From: Sarcomyxa edulis
Lineage: Eukaryota > Basidiomycota > Agaricomycetes > Agaricales > Mycenaceae
NCBI GenBank assembly: GCA_009761415.1
Contig: QUOL01000002.1
Location: 248,001 to 312,000, forward strand
Length of the DNA: 64,000 nucleotides
Direction of reading: 5' to 3'
Positions 23,996 through 33,679 of this stretch are shown here, piece after piece. Within the stretch, counting starts at the first letter, position 1. Each line of letters begins with the position of its first letter. The notes below the pieces were generated by a model. It did not search any database. It worked only from the letters and a program-made list of their open reading frames with translations, and was not told the origin of the DNA. The position numbers were made by a program, and so were the translations under genes.

Positions 23996-24824
23996 TTATA
24001 CAACCCCCACAATCACTTGCAGTACTGTGATGACAACCATTGCTACAATTAATTGATTTCCTGCACGCAACCGTAAACTCGAGGCGTAGTTGGTAGTTGT
24101 TGTGGCGGTTGTTGTGGCGGTGGTGGTAGAGGAGGAGGAGGAGGACCGGAGAGAGGAGAGGGAGGGAGAGGAGGACAACAACGAGGATGAGGGGGAAGGA
24201 GGAGATGGTAAGGGAGAGGAGATGGTTGTAACAGCGGTGGGGACTGACACAATGAGAGTGGTGAACGCATTTTTGGTGCCGGAAGCGGTTGTCAGAACTT
24301 CTGCAGATTCTCCAAGGAAGGTAAACTCGGCAACACACGCCCCTTGACCGTCAGAACCCCAAGTGCAGGTCTGTGCAAAACCGGCTTCACCCAATGTAGG
24401 AGGTACACTTTCCACAAGGTGCGACGCGTCCTCGACCAGAGTGACTACCCATGTCCGTCATTTAGCAGGGGGTCACACCGATACTGTAGAGCAATTTGAC
24501 TTACAATCTATATGTAGGGGAGTAGGAAATGGCGCGAAGACAGTGGTTGTAGAGTCCGCTATTACCCCGAGACTTTCCACACCATCTTCGATGTATGTCG
24601 TCGCGCCTTGGGAATTGACACCCAAAATTGAGAAACCGATGGAGTTAGGGTTTGTCCGAATATCTGAAGGGAATGCAATGTCGAATAATGTGACAGTTTC
24701 CACCTGCGCCTGGACTGAGGATGACGGGTGAATTCTTGTCTGGTTAGATGGGAGAGATATAATAAACAAGCTCACCACAAAGGCGCATACCCAAGGCTAA
24801 TAGAAAGAGTGGCTCGACATGCAT
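23996..24824 (-). CDS. Secreted GPI-type protein, array copy 1 (long Ser/Thr/Pro linker)
   Basis: Small cell-surface protein of unknown function, first of a five-member tandem array. Exons 24824-24776, 24714-24505, 24444-23996 (235 residues). Signal peptide MHVEPLFLLALGMRLC cleaved probably after VQA; mature part opens QVETVTLFD, contains SILGVNSQGATTYIEDG, then in exon 3 the family core LVEDASH and QTCTWGSDGQGACVAEF with its only two conserved cysteines. The end is a hydrophobic tail preceded by small residues, as expected for GPI attachment (tail VAMVVITVLQVIVGVV). This copy differs by a Ser/Thr/Pro-rich insertion (24090-24235) between core and tail, probably an O-mannosylated stalk. Intron 1 follows the signal peptide in every full copy. 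The family resembles agaricomycete proteins that I know only as uncharacterised. Confidence 0.85.
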
Positions 24825-24933
24825 ACTGGAGAGCTGGCAAAGTAGAATGAACTATGAAATGGGGCCTAGGGATGATGGTCAGGAGATTGAGGGCTTTATG
24901 TATGTCCATCCTGATCATTTAATTGGAAGTAAC

Positions 24934-24964
24934 CACTGGGAAAGCGCCCATGATGCCATCAGCG
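24934..24964 (-). promoter_or_regulatory. Array promoter box, copy 1
   Basis: Upstream of copy 1, the plus-strand string actgggaaagcgcccatgat followed by gccatcagcgc recurs with small changes before copies 2, 4 and 5 at a similar distance (roughly 100-140 bases) from the start. Between box and start each gene also has a tatgtat/ttatgtatg string (here near 24897-24907), a possible TATA region. Conservation above the surrounding spacer suggests a shared regulatory element. Confidence 0.55.
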
Positions 24965-25110
24965 CAAGACATGAATGATCACGATCGTGAGGATAGCCCT
25001 TGGGCGCAGATTGACTAAAACGAGAGCATCTATGAAAGGGGAGAGACGGTACGCTCTTCAGAGATTCACAAGACCAGCAGGATTGGATACAAACTAAATA
25101 CGTGGAACAA

Positions 25111-25833
25111 TCAAAACAGAACCATGAAACCCCCGACAACTTGAAGAATCATGACGATCAACAACGCCACGAACAACTGGGTTACTCCGCTGGACCGTGC
25201 TGAGGTGTGGTTAGAGTTTGCGGTGGTAGTGGCGCCAGCGGTGGTGGCGGTAGAGAAGGTTGTAGGGACCGACACGGTGAGAGTAGTGGCGGGATTTTTG
25301 GTGCCAATAAAGGTGACAAACTCTGTGGTTCCCTCATATATTGCCGCGACACATTCTCCCTGACCGTCAGATCCCCATGTGCACGTTTCTGCAAAGCCTG
25401 CTTCACCCGATGCCGTGGCTTCCACACTTTCCACTATATGCGACGCGTCCTCGACGAACGTCACTATCGACTTTTAATTCAGGAGACTCGGATATCATCT
25501 TACAGAGCAGTCTATGACTCACAATGGACACTCTCTTGAGAGGCTGATATTTCGAACACTTGAGTCGTCGTAGACAGTACTTGTAACCCAAGACTTGCAA
25601 CACCATCCATGACATATGTTGTCTCGCCCTGGGAATTGACACCCACAACCGATATGCCGAATGAATTTGGATTTGGAATATCTGAAGGGCCTGCAATGTC
25701 AAATAGGGTGACAGTTTCGAGCTGCGCTCTGACTGGGACGGACAATGAATCATGTGTACGGGCGAAGATAAGGGGCCAGCTTACCAAAAAGGCGCATACC
25801 CAAGGCTAGAAAAAAGAGTGGCTTGACTTGCAT
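25111..25833 (-). CDS. Secreted GPI-type protein, array copy 2
   Basis: Exons 25833-25785, 25732-25523, 25463-25111 (203 residues). Same layout as its neighbours: signal peptide MQVKPLFFLALGMRLF, mature start near QLETVTLFDIAGPSD, SVVGVNSQGETTYVMDG, core TFVEDASHIVE and ETCTWGSDGQGECVAAI, Thr-rich linker, hydrophobic tail LFVALLIVMILQVVGGFMVLF with a likely GPI site in the preceding Ser/Gly run. Closest to copy 1 in signal peptide (both GMRL) and to copies 4 and 5 in the tail. Role unknown; the two-cysteine core suggests one disulphide. I consider it intact: both splice junctions use GT-AG and phases match the other copies. Confidence 0.86.
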
Positions 25834-26340
25834 GCTGGAGAGCTTTCGAAGGATGAGGAACAAGAAATTGCGGCTTGGGGTTGATGGTGGAGGTTATGTA
25901 TGTATTCCATGAGAGTGATTGGGAGAGCGATCACGATACCATCAGCAAAAGAGCTCCGATGCATGCTCGTGGCTGGGAATAATTGCCGCATTGGGTCTCG
26001 TACGTATGGATGTTTGGACTTCTTCTAAGTCTACCATTCCTAGTCTCCTGGATGCAAATGACACGGTCAAGACACGGTCTCTGATCACCATCTTGTGAAT
26101 ATTAGGAGTCCCGTGAGGATCATGATGAGTCAACGATACGGGGTTTTTTGTCACGACCGCGCAACGAACGCGCAACGGACTCTGGAGGTCGCACCTCTGC
26201 GCTAGCCCAAGTGAGGTTTCTCAGAGTGTCGGTTTTCTGAGAAAAGACGCGTTTCTCAAGGCGTGAAAAAGAACCGAGGTCACGAAATCTAATAGCAGGA
26301 TGCCACAGAGAAGTGCTAAGTGATAAGAGCGTTCAGATGT
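25834..26340. other. Array spacer with copy 2 promoter box and a hairpin
   Basis: Contains the copy 2 version of the array promoter box (25919-25948, ttgggagagcgatcacgat then accatcagca). Further left-to-right are a tandem pair cgcgcaacg (near 26158-26175) and an inverted repeat tttctcaga / tctgagaaa (26217-26225 and 26236-26244). No ORF with family features. Confidence 0.5.
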
Positions 26341-26682
26341 TCAAGACCAAAGCATAGAATTCCCAACCACTTGAAGTATCGTGTTGACCGACATAGTCAT
26401 GACCAGCTGTGTTCCACTGATCCGAGAACTCGAGGCGTGATTAGAACTTGTGGCGGTAGGAACAGACACAACAAGAGTAGTGAAGGGGTCTTTGGTGCCA
26501 GTGCCGGTCAGCGTCATGAATGCTTTGGACTCCTCGAAGAAAGAAACCTCGACGACACATGCTCCCGAGCTGTCAGATCCCCAAGTGCACGTCTCTGCGT
26601 AACCGGGTTCACCCAATGTTATAGGGACCAAGCTTTCTGCCATATGCGACGCATCCTCGACAAACGTCGCTGTTTGCATCTC
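26341..26682 (-). pseudogene. Array copy 3, lacking the first two exons
   Basis: Only the third exon of the array family is recognisable: a splice acceptor (AAACAG) directly precedes the usual TFVEDASH, then ETCTWGSDSSGACVVEV and the hydrophobic tail, ending in an altered LQVVGNSMLWS instead of the VVGGLMVLL seen in copies 4 and 5. In 700 bases upstream on the coding strand I find no counterpart of the signal peptide exon or of the QVETVTLFD exon. Without these it would not be secreted. The linker is also the shortest of the five. Either a truncated duplicate or a gene with completely replaced 5' exons; I favour a pseudogene fragment. Confidence 0.7.
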
Positions 26683-26699
26683 GTGTTCAGAGAGGGTCA

Positions 26700-27165
26700 C
26701 TGTGAAATTGTTGGAACAGCCCCTGCGCGCCTCGATTATAAGAGCAATGATCTCGGGGAAGACTTAGAACGGCGGGCGGGACAGGTGCAGCACACCTGAG
26801 AGCTTGGGCGAGATGGCGATGCCTTCTAGACAAGCAAAGATAGCATCGATGCTGTCGATCGGCTCCTCCGATCCATTTTGTCCTCCAGTGGCGCACTCCA
26901 CCATAGGATCTAGAGTGAAGTCGTGCAGATGGATTGAGGAATGGGTACTTGGAGCCAACACGGGTTCTGTTTTCGAAGGGACGACAGCAGCATGTAGTGA
27001 AAGTCACAGGATCGGTTCTTCCAAAAGCGCCCAGAGGTGGATGGATGTTTTCAGGAGCCACAACGGCGGAAAAGATTAGGGAAGGACGTGCAGAAGGATC
27101 AAGATGATATAAGTCACTGCGACATGATCCAGAGATCAGATCGGAGAAAAATGTACGTGAATTAT
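26700..27165. repeat. Array spacer, left copy of a duplicated segment
   Basis: The part 26950-27165 is clearly related to 28260-28501: both contain gaaagtcacaggatc, aaaagcgcccag, tggatggatg, the gcagaaggatca string and a common stretch running into the 3' end of the array genes. A shorter related patch (atagcatcgatgctg, near 26841 and 28157) lies farther out. Long ORFs on the minus strand here are by-products of this repeat and carry no domain. Confidence 0.75.
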
Positions 27166-27921
27166 TCAAAGCAAAACCATAAGACCCCCAACCACTTGCA
27201 ATATCGCGATGGACGACATAGCCCTGACCAATGGAGCTCCTCCACCGAGACGTAGGGTTGAGCCGTAGTTGGACATCGTCGTGGTAGAGGCGACAGCGGG
27301 GGTGGTGGAAGAAGAGATCGCAGCAGTGGCAGGAAGTGACACGATGAGAGTAGTGAAGGGGCTTTTTGTGCCAGTCCAGGTGTCCAGAACATCTGTGGAC
27401 TGTTGGGGGAGACGGATGTCTGCGACACATTCTCCGTTGCCGTCAGATCCCCAGGTGCACGTTTGTCCGAAAGCAAGTTCACCGGACACCGAGGGAACGA
27501 TGGTTTCTACGTCCTTCGACGCGTCCTCGACAAATGTTACTATATGTTCCCGTTCAGAAGGAATTCTATTGTGGTGTGGAGGACATAACTTACTGGTCAC
27601 GGACGCAGGAGTCGAAAGTGTGATCGTTTGAGTCGTCGAATCTTTTACTATGACCACATGACTCTCTACAGCTTCCTCAACGTATGTAGTCGCGCCCTGC
27701 GAATTGGCACCCAGGACCGTTATGCTGATGTTATTGTAATCTTGAGTAACTATAGGTTCCGTAGGGCTTGCAAGGTCGAACAGGGTGACAGTTTCTACCT
27801 GCGCTTGAGCTAGACATAACCGATGACCAATAAATCCCCGTCTACTCGAGCGAAGAACATGATTAGGCTTACCAAAGAGACACATACCCAAGACTGATAA
27901 AATAAGGAGTTGAAGTTGCAT
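27166..27921 (-). CDS. Secreted GPI-type protein, array copy 4
   Basis: Exons 27921-27873, 27809-27594, 27539-27166 (212 residues when spliced). Signal peptide MQLQLLILSVLGMCLF with AQA cleavage, QVETVTLFDLASPTE, TVLGANSQGATTYVEEA, core TFVEDASKDVE and QTCTWGSDGNGECVADI, Ser/Thr-rich linker, tail ending LQVVGGLMVLL. Oddity: both introns (63 and 54 bases) are multiples of three and lack stops, so the unspliced sequence is also a complete 251-codon ORF. I call the introns because they have good GTAAGC/GTAAGT donors and sit exactly where copies 1, 2 and 5 have introns that shift the frame or contain stops. Retention would insert 21 residues just behind the signal peptide and 18 before the core. 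Confidence 0.85.
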   Translation of the reverse strand: MQLQLLILSVLGMCLFGKPNHVLRSSRRGFIGHRLCLAQAQVETVTLFDLASPTEPIVTQDYNNISITVLGANSQGATTYVEEAVESHVVIVKDSTTQTITLSTPASVTSKLCPPHHNRIPSEREHIVTFVEDASKDVETIVPSVSGELAFGQTCTWGSDGNGECVADIRLPQQSTDVLDTWTGTKSPFTTLIVSLPATAAISSSTTPAVASTTTMSNYGSTLRLGGGAPLVRAMSSIAILQVVGGLMVLL

Positions 27922-28501
27922 ATTGGAACCTTGTTAAAGCACGGTGCGCAGAGTGCGGCCTGAGGTCGATCTTGAGGAGGTTGGGGGATTTATGTATGTT
28001 TTCCATCATCAGAAACAAGTTCTGGTAGAGCGTGATAGCATCAGCAGAGACGTTGAAGTGAGCCCTGGGCCTCCCGGGGCCTGACTCGACACCGAGCTTC
28101 CAAGGGCGAGATACCTGGCATTCCGGACACGGCGCGAAAAGATACAAGCAGCAAAAATAGCATCGATGCTGTTGACCGCCTCTTCCGGTTCATGTACCTG
28201 ATACTGAGACGGGTTTGTATTGAGAGGGATCTGAGCGCGCGCCGGCACCTCATGATAACAGCATGTAGTGAAAGTCACAGGATCTGTTCATCGAAAAGCG
28301 CCCAGTGATGGATGGATGCCTTCGAGAGCTACAAGGGGCGGAGAATATTCGGCAAAGACGTGATGCTTTCTCTCGAGCAGTTACGATGAAGAGGTGAGCT
28401 TCATGGGACTAGTAGGATGCCACAGGCAGAAGGATCATGATGATGCGAGTCACTGTGACGTGATCCAGAAATCAGATTGGGTATAGATGTACGTGAAATA
28501 T
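27922..28501. repeat. Array spacer with copy 4 promoter box and duplicated flanks
   Basis: Two duplicated parts abut here. 27922-28135 matches the upstream flank of copy 5 (29252-29485): shared gcggcctg, gagccctgggcc-like, cctgactcgacaccgagc and gagatacctggcattcc. 28260-28501 matches 26950-27165 with an extra stretch of about 60 bases (roughly 28365-28425). The promoter box of copy 4 is 28022-28050. The pattern is what unequal crossing-over between gene-plus-spacer units leaves. Confidence 0.75.
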
Positions 28502-29251
28502 TCAGAGCAAAACCATGAGACCCCCAACCACTTGCAGTATCGCGATGACTAACATAGCCTTGACTAAATGAGCTCCACCACCGAGCCGTAGGGTTGATCC
28601 ATGGTTGGAACTCGTCGTGGTAACGGCGGGAGCGGAGAAGGTGGAAGAAGTCGCAGCAGTGGTAGGAAGTGACACGATGAGGGTAGTGATAGGTCTTTTG
28701 GTGCCAGTCCAAGTTGCCACATATTCCGTGGACTCTGCGGGGTGATAGTAGCCCTCGACACAAGCTCCGTTACCGTCAGATCCCCAGGTACACGTTCGTC
28801 CATAACCAAGTCCACCGGACAACGAGGGAACGACGGTTTCTACGTCCCTCGACGCGTCGTCGACAAATGTCACTGATTGATTTGTTCAAAATGTAGTTCA
28901 CTGCGGAGGACATCTCGACTTACTGGTGAAAGACAGAGGAGTCGAAACCGTGATTGTTTGAGTCGTCGAGTCCTTCACTATGATCTCGCGACTTGCTGCG
29001 ACCTCTTCAACGTATGTGGTCGCGCCTTGAGAATTGACGCCCAGAACCGATATACTAATTTGATTGAAATCTGGAGGAATCGTAGGATCCGTGGGGCCTG
29101 CAACGTCGAACAGGGTGACGGTTTCTACCTGCGCGCGAGCTAGACATGAACGATGAGCAATAAGTCCCCGTCTATTCAAGTGAAGAACACGAGTGAGCTT
29201 ACCAACAAGACGCATACTCAAGACTGATAGAACAAGTAGTTGAAGCTGCAT
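28502..29251 (-). CDS. Secreted GPI-type protein, array copy 5
   Basis: Exons 29251-29203, 29139-28924, 28872-28502 (211 residues). Signal peptide MQLQLLVLSVLSMRLV, QVETVTLFDVAGPTDP, SVLGVNSQGATTYVEEV, core TFVDDASRDVE and RTCTWGSDGNGACVEGY, linker, tail LVKAMLVIAILQVVGGLMVLL. It is the nearest relative of copy 4; exon lengths are 49/216/371 against 49/216/374. Intron 2 here is 51 bases and intron 1 is 63. The array shares one orientation, so each unit has its own promoter. The next ATG upstream (29272) would put seven residues in front of the signal peptide; 29251 fits the other copies better. Confidence 0.86.
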
Positions 29252-30035
29252 ATTGGAGACTTGTTCGAGCACGAGGAGCGAAGTGCGGCCTGGGGTCGAT
29301 GTCGAAGAGGCTGAGGGCCTTATGTATGCTTTTCAAGATTGAAAACAGGAAAAAATTGCTGGGAGAGCGCCCATGATGGCATCAGCACAAAAACGTCGTC
29401 GTTAAGATGGGCCCTGGGCCGTCCTGGGACCTGACTCGACACCGAGCCTCCGAGCAGCGAGATACCTGGCATTCCAGAGACGACGCGAAAAATCCGGGTG
29501 AACGATAGAGCGGGGATGATTCATGGAATATACTGGCTTCAACAGCCTCGGTGTTTAGTCGATAATAGGACTGGATAATGAGTGCCTGAGAGTCTTGAGC
29601 TGTTGACAAGCTGTTGATTGGATTCTTCATCGAGTTCCAGTCTTTTTCGAGACTTCTTCTCCCAGAACTATGGGAGAAGACAAGTCGTTAGTTCGAATGC
29701 GCGTAACACACCTCTGAGTCGATTCCATCTGCATTTTTTCCTCGAAAATGTGAAGAGAAAGTGATAAAGGTCCGAGGAGGTCCAGTCACGGTGCCGCCAA
29801 GCCGACTCGGAAAATTGGGGAGAGATTAGATTAGATTAGATTATGCGTGGGATATTTGGCATGTGGCGGCCCCTAAGTCACATTGCGGGTCTGGCATCGC
29901 CCGACTATAACTTGCGCCCGACTGTGCTTCAAACTCTACCGTCGTGTCCCCTCTAAACTCCACCCCACCATCCCACACGATCTGGTCGTCTAGAGTATAC
30001 TCTTCTTCCTTTCACTCGACATCACAACAGTATTG
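29252..30035. other. Array edge and divergent intergenic region
   Basis: 29252-29485 is the upstream flank of copy 5, duplicated at 27922-28135; its promoter box is 29359-29388. Farther right, similarity to the array ends. A pentanucleotide tandem (gatta x4) occupies 29824-29843. The pyrimidine-rich stretch before 30036 probably belongs to the promoter of the next gene. Confidence 0.6.
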
Positions 30036-31230
30036 ATGCCTGCTCCCGCCGTATATATCCTCGCCATACTTGGCACAGTCGCTGCCGGTCTGGCATTTAA
30101 GGAGGTGAGAAACCGTATCAATCCATCTATCATCCAAATATTCAAATCAAAATCCAATAATACTAATACTAACACTGATTCTTATCTTAGTTTGTCTACG
30201 AGCCTCATATCGCTCCTAGAGTAGAACGCTGGGCCGAGGATTTTATCGCTAATCGCAAAGCTCGCAGACGGCAGAAGGGAGGACCTATCCTTGTACTTTC
30301 CACCCCAGAAGACGATAACGACGAGGACAACAAACCACTGGGTCTGACTGGAAAAGGGTTCGTTCGACGTACCAAACATTCGGATTCAGGATCACCCGAC
30401 GACGACGACGATAAGGGGTCGTCCTTTGAACTCGAAAAGCTTGTTGCTAAAGAGGTAGATGAATGGAGGAGCGAGGTCGATAGATCCCAGACCGCTCTCA
30501 GGCACAGAAAGAATGTTAGCTCTGCGACGAGGAATGCTTTGGAAGATGTGAGTCTAATTCTTCCATTAGTCTTGTCGATGATATATGTTCTGATTCTGAC
30601 AACTCCTCTTAGTCAAACATCGCTATCCCATATACTCCTATATCACCTACCCACGTACTTTTTGATCAAGACCAATCGGGGCCGTCTACACCATCTACAG
30701 CGATCTCGTTCGCTAGTAGAACCTTGTCTCCTGACCCCTTCGTCGACCATGCGGCAACTCTACGATCTCCACCACTGACCCCTCCCCTTGGGCCTCAGAG
30801 ACTTCCTACCCCAGACCTGTCTTCCAGAAGCACAATTCCTAACATTTCTGGCCCTCCTCCTCCTGAAGTCTCGGGTTCAGGTCCGACCCCAGCCAACTTA
30901 TCCGAACTCGACTTGGAACTACTATCATCCTCGTCCCGCTCTGACTCCCCTTTCTCCGTATTCTCCGCTGAAACAGGGCCTGGCACGGGCACTGTCGCCG
31001 ATCTGTCCAACACCAACCCCGTCTATCAATCCTTCTCCTCACCGCGCTCAATGACTTTGTCTGAAATGGACTTACTCTCTGCGTCTTCAGATGAAGAAGA
31101 TGTCGATAGGCTTTCAATCTCAATGCCTCCCTCATCGAACGCGTCCATAGTCGCTGATGACGAAGATGCATCGAGCAACGGAGGTAGCGATTATTCAAGC
31201 TGGGCTAGTGCCAGTCTACACAGCAGATAA
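30036..31230 (+). CDS. Unknown protein with N-terminal membrane anchor and Ser/Pro-rich acidic tail
   Basis: I do not recognise the family. Exons 30036-30104, 30191-30547, 30613-31230 (347 residues). Residues 4-21 (PAVYILAILGTVAAGLAF) form a hydrophobic segment that ends exactly at intron 1 and probably anchors the protein. Next is a basic, possibly helical part (RVERWAEDFIANRKARRRQ), an Asp-rich patch (DDDDDKG), a second helical stretch (KLVAKEVDEWRSEVDRS), and from about residue 145 a low-complexity Ser/Pro/Thr-rich tail with many SP and TP sites and the phrase MDLLSASSDEEDVD, a likely CK2 target. The end SDYSSWASASLHSR looks conserved in style. Its last part is duplicated in decayed form just downstream. 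Confidence 0.78.
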
Positions 31231-31639
31231 GCCAACTGTCACTGACGAGCCTTGGGGAAGAGAGAGTCTGTTCTCAACTTGCTTTCGCTCACGGATCACC
31301 AAATCTCACTGCATCCATCCATTCATCTACGCATACCTATATATTGCACGCATAATACACCCCTCGCATCGATGACTTCGCACGGTCTCTTCATCTGATA
31401 ATCGGACCTCGTCAGCTTTCCTTTCATTGTTGTTTCCTTCAATCCCTCATTCATTATCATTCTGTGACTTATCTTTCCGAGTCCACCACCGCCTGTAGCT
31501 TCCACTTCACTCGGTCATTCCTCCTCCCTTCTTCTGCTCTGTAACGTAAGTATGTAAATTTGATAGCTAAGGTATCCAGGTGTATGTGTTCTCCTGAATA
31601 TGAATGACCTTCATTCGTTCGGTATGTACACACCGATTT

Positions 31640-32060
31640 TCTTAACACCAAGCCCAACACCAGCCTCGCGATCCTTCTCCTTCTCTACACCGCGCTCGAG
31701 GACCCTCCCCGAATCCGATTTAAATAGACTCACTCTCTGCGTCTTCAGACGATGAAGATAGGCCTTCATCGAACGCTTACATGTCGATAGTCGCTGACCA
31801 CAAAGAACAAGAACTTGAAGGTGCATCGAGTTGCAACGTAGGGTCTACACGGCAGTACTAGTTAGTTAGTTAGGCTATTCGCAATTGTTCTTGACGGGCG
31901 TTGGGGGGGAGAGATTCTGTTCTCTACTTGCTTTCGCATCACCATCGCATTTCACGGAATCAACACGTCTCACTGCATCCATTTGGTCATCTACGCATAC
32001 TTATGTATGTGTTCTCCTGAATATGAATGGTTTTTAGGTTTTTATCTGGTATGTACACAT
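31640..32060 (+). pseudogene. Decayed partial tandem duplicate of the preceding gene's 3' end
   Basis: 31645-31870 matches the last coding part of the upstream gene (31010-31230): shared accgcgctc, actctctgcgtcttcaga, tcatcgaacgc and tagtcgctga. The copy has an in-frame TAG (tttaaatag, near 31725), indels and a lost second half. The similarity continues into the 3' flank: ttctgttctc.acttgctttcg near 31260 and 31915, and gtatgtgttctcctgaatatg near 31580 and 32005. So one segment of about 600 bases was duplicated in tandem, then eroded, leaving no functional ORF. Confidence 0.78.
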
Positions 32061-32090
32061 ACAACATTGCTCCGTGTCGATGTAACGAGA

Positions 32091-33679
32091 TTATAGTTTA
32101 CTCCGGATCCGAGGCAGGCGCCTCCTCCTACTACCACTATCAGGATCCCTCCGCTTCGAATTCGCCTTCTCCCCATCCGCCAAAGATTGCAGGAGTTCGT
32201 CGTCCGGCCGAATCCCCTCAGCAACAAACGCCTTCCGAAAAACAGGATGATGTAACATCGTCCACGCAATCCGCGCCTCCGTACTCGTACTCGCCGCATC
32301 AGGTCCAGGCGCGTAGAGTTCGAAATCGGGTCCTTGTGCGTAGCCGATTTTGGCTGTTTCGATTAGGATGGCGCTGGGTATCGGTCATATGCATGTCATA
32401 GAAGAAGAAATCAAGTTGGAAACCCAATGTCAAGTCAGAAGTAAGTGGTAAGTAAGAAGGATGAAGACGGAGAGACGTAGACTCACGCAGTAATCCCAAA
32501 AACAGGTTTAACACCACCCGCTTCTCTCCCCGTCAAGAACCGGTGCATACGGACTTTACCGAGTCCCTTCCAGTCGATGTCGACGTAGGATTGATACGGC
32601 ACTTCCAACGATTCAGGCTCGGAAGGGAAGGGAGGGGTTGATGAGAGGAAGGAGTGGAGGGGGTGGGAGAAGAGGGATGTTACTTCGGGGGTGTTTAGGA
32701 TTGGCTGGGGGGTTGTGAGGTGTAAGGTTTATGGATAAGTGGGACTCGAGGCGGGGGGGAACGGTGAGCGATGAGTTTTGGACTTACTCTGAGCGTGTTA
32801 TCAAGGATGAGAACGACGACACTTTATATCAATTTTTGTGGGTAATGTAGGATGTATGTAAGAACGGGTCGGGTTGGGCATATAACGACTAAGCTTAGCT
32901 TACGGTGTCACGATGAGCTGGCCCCCAGCGAGGAACGGTTCAAGAACGCAAAGAAGTGGGATCTTTTGACGGTCGGGTGGGAGGCCGATCTACAATCCAC
33001 ACTCTCATCAGATAGGAGTCGGAGAGATGGATCATGCAGAGGTGATCATGCACCTCTTCATAAGCTTCTCGTCTCTGCATTTAAATCATCATTTCTATCA
33101 GCGAGACGCGCCTAGGAACGACTCGGAGGAGGGTCGAGGGTTGAGAGGTACTAGTAATGTACTTACAGCTGTATCTTCCATAGTCTTATCTCCAGGATCG
33201 ACTTTCCCGCCTGGTAGGGCGGTGTCACCGGCGTATGTTCGCAATGTGGTAGAACGCCTGCCAGTGGGGTGTGCAGGTGCATGATCAACACAGCGGTCCC
33301 TCACTCAAGCACGAACAGAACATACGCCCATCCTAGCCTAGAGATGAGAGAGCAATAGTACGACCGACTCACCTACTAAGAAGCACGTACAAATCGCCTT
33401 GACGGCCTACGAAGAGAGCGACGAGAACGGCAGCACACCTAGACCTGGGAAATACCATGCGGGGTTTCGGACATCGATAGGATGATAGATTTCGTAGACA
33501 TCTAGTATACGCATACCGCGATGAACCCTACTAGTAAGCGCGTGTATGTTTCAGTGGAAGGAGGATCGCACGAACTGTTTTGAATGCTGTGTCAGTGGTG
33601 GAATGCGGGCTTCGTTTAGACGGAGCTTTGGTCTGTGGTATCGTAGGAGGTTTATGGGGTTTGATTTGCTGTTGGACAT
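32091..33679 (-). CDS. Nudix hydrolase, coenzyme A diphosphatase type
   Basis: Predicted to cleave CoA (or related nucleotides) to 3',5'-ADP and phosphopantetheine, usually peroxisomal or mitochondrial. Eight exons: 33679-33576, 33444-33373, 33257-33167, 33074-33054, 32989-32904, 32821-32788, 32704-32487, 32373-32091 (302 residues). The Nudix box reads GGKVDPGDKTMEDTARREAYEEIGL across exons 3-5 with the REAYEE metal ligands intact; the CoA-specific context is present before it (LRTYAGDTALPGG). Exon 4 is a 21-base microexon carrying exactly the first seven residues of the REAYEE half. The C-terminus is basic (GSRRRRLPRIRSKL), with no clear SKL-type signal despite ending in SKL: those last three residues are in fact a canonical PTS1 tripeptide, which supports peroxisomal location. 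Two acceptors compete for exon 2 (33444 or 33438). Confidence 0.92.

Noticed and set aside
26687..27430. 247-codon minus-strand ORF
   Set aside because: It runs in another frame through array copy 4's third exon and a duplicated spacer, with composition typical of a shadow frame (Cys, His and Arg rich) and no domain.
29824..29843. gatta tandem as a telomere-like repeat
   Set aside because: Only four units and not a TTAGGG-type sequence; ordinary microsatellite.
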